The translations under genes were made by a program, and so were the position numbers. The notes beneath the pieces are model-generated. The model was not told the DNA's origin, made no database searches, and worked only from the letters and a program-made list of their open reading frames with translations. From JAYTQQ01 sp043784965 (GTDB taxonomy: Bacteria; Bdellovibrionota; Bdellovibrionia; Bdellovibrionales; JAMPXM01), in NCBI GenBank assembly GCA_043784965.1, contig JAYVXS010000063.1:1-7340 (forward strand): DNA of 7,340 bases, given 5' to 3'. Positions 5,434 to 7,340 of the stretch are shown here, in pieces; the stretch's first letter is position 1, and every line of letters starts with the position of its first letter.

Positions 5434-6318
5434 CTAATTTTTAAGCGTAGAGCCGAAAAGCTGTTTTTCAAACTGGTGCTCGGGGGGCATAAAGTAGCCA
5501 ATGATATAGCCTAGACACAAAAGGATGATTCGAATCAAGGGTTTAAAAAACTTGAAGCGATCAAGTTCCCTGGCGAGGTTTGGTGCAACTAGATAGTAGA
5601 TATTAATAAAAAGTCTTCCGAGATAGTAGTTGAGAAGAAATTCATCTCGGAAACGACATAAAATTTGCACCGTTGGGCAGTCGTATCCAAAGGCTGATGT
5701 TGCAATGAAACAGCGGCTTCGTAGTGTTTTTGCCCGTGAGAGAAACTTCTTAAAAGACTTTGGGTTCTTTGCATTTCTCACCTCGGCCTCTGCGCGTCGT
5801 ATGATACTGGTATAAATGGGCGTGAAGCGAGCAAAGGCGGCCAATTTATCACCTGATTTATCAAGGCGTTCGATATGCTTTGGACTGGTGTCGTAAATTC
5901 TCATAAGATCCCAGTAAACTGAGGCAATGACGGTCATTTCGGATCGGCGAGCTTCATTATTAAAGAGATCCGGAGTGAGTTCACCAGACTTTTTGTCATA
6001 GACTATTTCAAGAACCCGTAAGTATTTTTCATAAGTTACAGCAGCATCAGAGAAGCTCTTTTTTTTCATATAAGTCTTGGCTTGTTTTACCAAGCTAACT
6101 CGAGAGCGCCAAAGCACCAGTCTGTTTTGCTCTTTCGCCTGGGCATTCTTTCGAAGAATAGCCCCCTGAGAAAGCGATTTAGATAATTTCTTAATACAGG
6201 CATTGCAAATTTCGAGTGGAATATCGCTAAGACTTCCGTCCGTTTGTATGCGGAGCTTAAGACCGGCATCTACCGGTACGAGCACTTCAACTTCTTCTCC
6301 GCAATTTGGACAAAGCAC
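5434..6318 (-). CDS. Zinc-ribbon, TPR-like, CFI-box C-terminal membrane protein
   Basis: Domains in order, numbered from GTG 6318 (294 residues). An N-terminal zinc-ribbon-like module has C3-x2-C6 (CPNCGEE) and C38-x2-C41 (CNAC). A basic helical middle follows with a TPR-like helix pair (about 74-107, KTYMKKKSFSDAAVTYEKYL) and more helices. Then comes a C-terminal CFI-box, RCFIATSAFGYD (from about 202), with the family pattern of a following R-x-F/R-D, a Gly-Arg and a YY...AP segment, and finally a hydrophobic helix (about 258-277). The CFI-box is a recognised C-terminal domain of unknown function in diverse bacteria. Start choice: TTG at 6324 is two codons longer, but GGAG at 6327-6330 is only 2 nt from it, while GTG 6318 has 8 nt spacing and is preferred. 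It lies between priA and the oxidoreductase on one strand; no functional link to PriA is evident. Confidence 0.8.
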   Translation of the reverse strand: MLCPNCGEEVEVLVPVDAGLKLRIQTDGSLSDIPLEICNACIKKLSKSLSQGAILRKNAQAKEQNRLVLWRSRVSLVKQAKTYMKKKSFSDAAVTYEKYLRVLEIVYDKKSGELTPDLFNNEARRSEMTVIASVYWDLMRIYDTSPKHIERLDKSGDKLAAFARFTPIYTSIIRRAEAEVRNAKNPKSFKKFLSRAKTLRSRCFIATSAFGYDCPTVQILCRFRDEFLLNYYLGRLFINIYYLVAPNLARELDRFKFFKPLIRIILLCLGYIIGYFMPPEHQFEKQLFGSTLKN

Positions 6319-6326
6319 TATCAATA

Positions 6327-6330
6327 CTCC
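6327..6330 (-). promoter_or_regulatory. Shine-Dalgarno site that decides the CFI-box gene start
   Basis: GGAG on the minus strand, extended as TGGAG. Spacing is 8 nt to GTG 6316-6318 and 2 nt to TTG 6322-6324, which favours the GTG. Confidence 0.55.
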
Positions 6331-6350
6331 AGGATTGAAACTAAATATTT

Positions 6351-6380
6351 ATTATGACATCTCTTCTTGGATCTCGTCCA
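6351..6380 (-). promoter_or_regulatory. Candidate sigma-70 promoter for the CFI-box gene
   Basis: On the minus strand TGGACG (6375-6380, four of six to TTGACA) is followed after 18 nt by CATAAT (6351-6356, five of six to TATAAT). Transcription would begin near 6344, leaving a leader of about 26 nt with the GGAG ribosome site. It sits in the 108-nt gap after priA, so the CFI-box and oxidoreductase genes could be expressed apart from priA. Confidence 0.35.
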
Positions 6381-6383
6381 AAA

Positions 6384-6400
6384 ATAATTTTTCAAATTAT
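6384..6400 (-). terminator. Possible weak AT-only terminator after priA
   Basis: On the minus strand ATAATTT, loop GAA, AAATTAT forms a 7-bp A-T stem running into TTTT, 33 nt after the priA stop. The lack of G-C pairs makes it a poor intrinsic terminator and it may be chance in AT-rich DNA. Confidence 0.2.
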
Positions 6401-6432
6401 CCTGACTTAAGACTAGTTCAAAAATATTTTGG

Positions 6433-7340
6433 TTAAAGCAAATTTACCGCATCAATATCCAGACTAACTGAGAGTCGAGGAGTACTGGGTTTATAAAAAC
6501 TCATAAACTGGCGGCAGAAGCCTGAGAGCTTTTGAGAATCTGGGCCCTTGACGAGCATTTGAAAGCGATGCTTATTACGAATTTTTTGCAATGGCGAGGG
6601 TGCCGGCCCTAATATCTCGATATGTTTATATGATGGGCTCGAATCTCTGAGTCTTGTGGCTAAAGTTTTAATGCGGTGGCATTCGGCCTGCGTTGCCTCT
6701 AGATCCAGACCTTGAATTCTCAAGACTGCGAGCTTTCCAAAAGGTGGGTAGTTAAGTGCTTTTCGAAATTCGAGCTCGTGGGTGCTGAAATTTAAAAAAT
6801 CGTGTTTACTCGCAAATTGAATGCTCGGATGATCAGGATTATAAGTTTGAACTAAAACCTTTCCAGCGCCTTCGCTTAGATGTCGACCTGATCGACCACT
6901 CACCTGAGTGAGCAATTGAAAGCTGCGCTCACTGGCGCGAAAATCAGGAAGATTAAAGGCCACATCGGCCATAACAATTGCCACCGTCGTCAATCTGGGG
7001 AAATCCAGGCCCTTGGCAATCATCTGAGTACCGACAACAAAGTCGACGTCGCCAAACTCAATTGAAGAGATGGCTTCTTCAAGCTCTTCTCGTGTATTGA
7101 TTTCGTCGCGGTCCATACGCAAAACATGAGCGCTTGGGAACAGCTTTTGAATATCCTGCTCAATAAGTTCAGTTCCGATTCCGAGAGCTCTTGGTTCGCC
7201 ATCAGGGCATACTTTGCAAGTTTTGGTGAGTACTTCACGATAATCACAGTAATGACAAAGTAAATGATTTTTACCATGAAGAGTGAGACTAACGGCACAA
7301 TTTGGGCACTCGGGTGTTGCGCCACAGGCCGGGCAAACCA
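6433..7340 (-). CDS. priA: Primosomal replication-restart helicase PriA, C-terminal part (5' end outside window)
   Basis: PriA is a 3'-5' DNA helicase that recognises stalled or collapsed forks and reloads the replisome. The frame is open from the right edge (7338) to TAA 6433-6435, about 301 residues of a protein that is about 730 residues in E. coli. Visible first is the zinc-binding insert with four CxxC pairs: CPAC, CPNC, CHYC and CKVC (7335 down to about 7210). Then comes LGIGTELIEQ, the conserved GTExxxxx turn, and RMDRDE. The C-terminal helicase motifs follow: VGTQMIAKGLDFPRLTTV (motif V region) and LLTQVSGRSGR (motif VI with its arginines). The DNA-facing C-terminal domain ends in the usual VSLDIDAVNLL, close to the family's V-x-x-D-V-D-P-x-x-x ending. 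All eight zinc cysteines are present and no lesion is seen. Confidence 0.95.
   Translation of the reverse strand, partial: VCPACGATPECPNCAVSLTLHGKNHLLCHYCDYREVLTKTCKVCPDGEPRALGIGTELIEQDIQKLFPSAHVLRMDRDEINTREELEEAISSIEFGDVDFVVGTQMIAKGLDFPRLTTVAIVMADVAFNLPDFRASERSFQLLTQVSGRSGRHLSEGAGKVLVQTYNPDHPSIQFASKHDFLNFSTHELEFRKALNYPPFGKLAVLRIQGLDLEATQAECHRIKTLATRLRDSSPSYKHIEILGPAPSPLQKIRNKHRFQMLVKGPDSQKLSGFCRQFMSFYKPSTPRLSVSLDIDAVNLL

Noticed and set aside
7020..7325. Separate minus-strand 101-codon gene overlapping priA
   Set aside because: The PriA zinc-cysteine region is coded in another frame of the same strand and continues unbroken into the helicase motifs, so this frame is a shadow.
1..7340. CRISPR array, tRNA or rRNA gene, phage or toxin-antitoxin module
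   Set aside because: No regularly spaced repeats, no cloverleaf or rRNA-like sequence, and no matching protein pairs were seen on either strand.

Overview
The window looks like chromosomal DNA of a moderately AT-rich Gram-negative bacterium. Bdellovibrionota (Bdellovibrio-like relatives) is my best guess. It rests on the style of ribosomal protein S2 with a long charged C-terminal tail, a secreted dipeptidyl-peptidase IV type S9 peptidase, and a CFI-box C-terminal domain protein. This is inference from protein style; no search was run.

Layout. Positions 1-1112 (minus strand) hold the start of tsf (EF-Ts, running off the window) preceded by rpsB (ribosomal protein S2), the usual rpsB-tsf translation operon. 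Positions 1113-1461 are a divergent intergenic region with a strong hairpin in the rpsB leader and two smaller inverted repeats. Positions 1462-1791 (plus) encode a small two-helix membrane protein with a C-terminal four-cysteine zinc-ribbon-like end. Positions 1852-4260 (plus) are a dipeptidyl-peptidase IV-like gene. Positions 4255-5394, 5434-6318 and 6433-7340 (all minus) are an FAD-dependent oxidoreductase, a zinc-ribbon/TPR-like/CFI-box membrane protein, and the C-terminal part of the primosomal helicase PriA, whose 5' end lies outside the window.

The main discovery is in the peptidase gene. A 181-bp, almost wholly palindromic, non-coding element (1966-2146) sits 38 codons into it, just after the signal peptide. 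It is bounded by a perfect 5-bp direct repeat, TCAAT. Its outer 17 bp are perfect inverted repeats and its 77-bp arms are about four-fifths complementary. It looks like a MITE: a non-autonomous element that needs a transposase supplied from elsewhere. Element plus one TSD copy is 186 bp, a multiple of three, so the two halves of the gene stay in the same frame. The element still brings three in-frame stop codons, which separate the signal peptide from the catalytic body. Removing it precisely would restore an intact 740-residue secreted peptidase. The downstream part has no other lesion and keeps the full Ser-Asp-His triad, so the insertion appears recent, reversible, or tolerated.

The remaining genes are a mix of housekeeping functions (translation, replication restart) and less understood envelope or redox proteins. 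The three minus-strand genes at the right end may be partly co-transcribed, and a candidate promoter lies between priA and the CFI-box gene.
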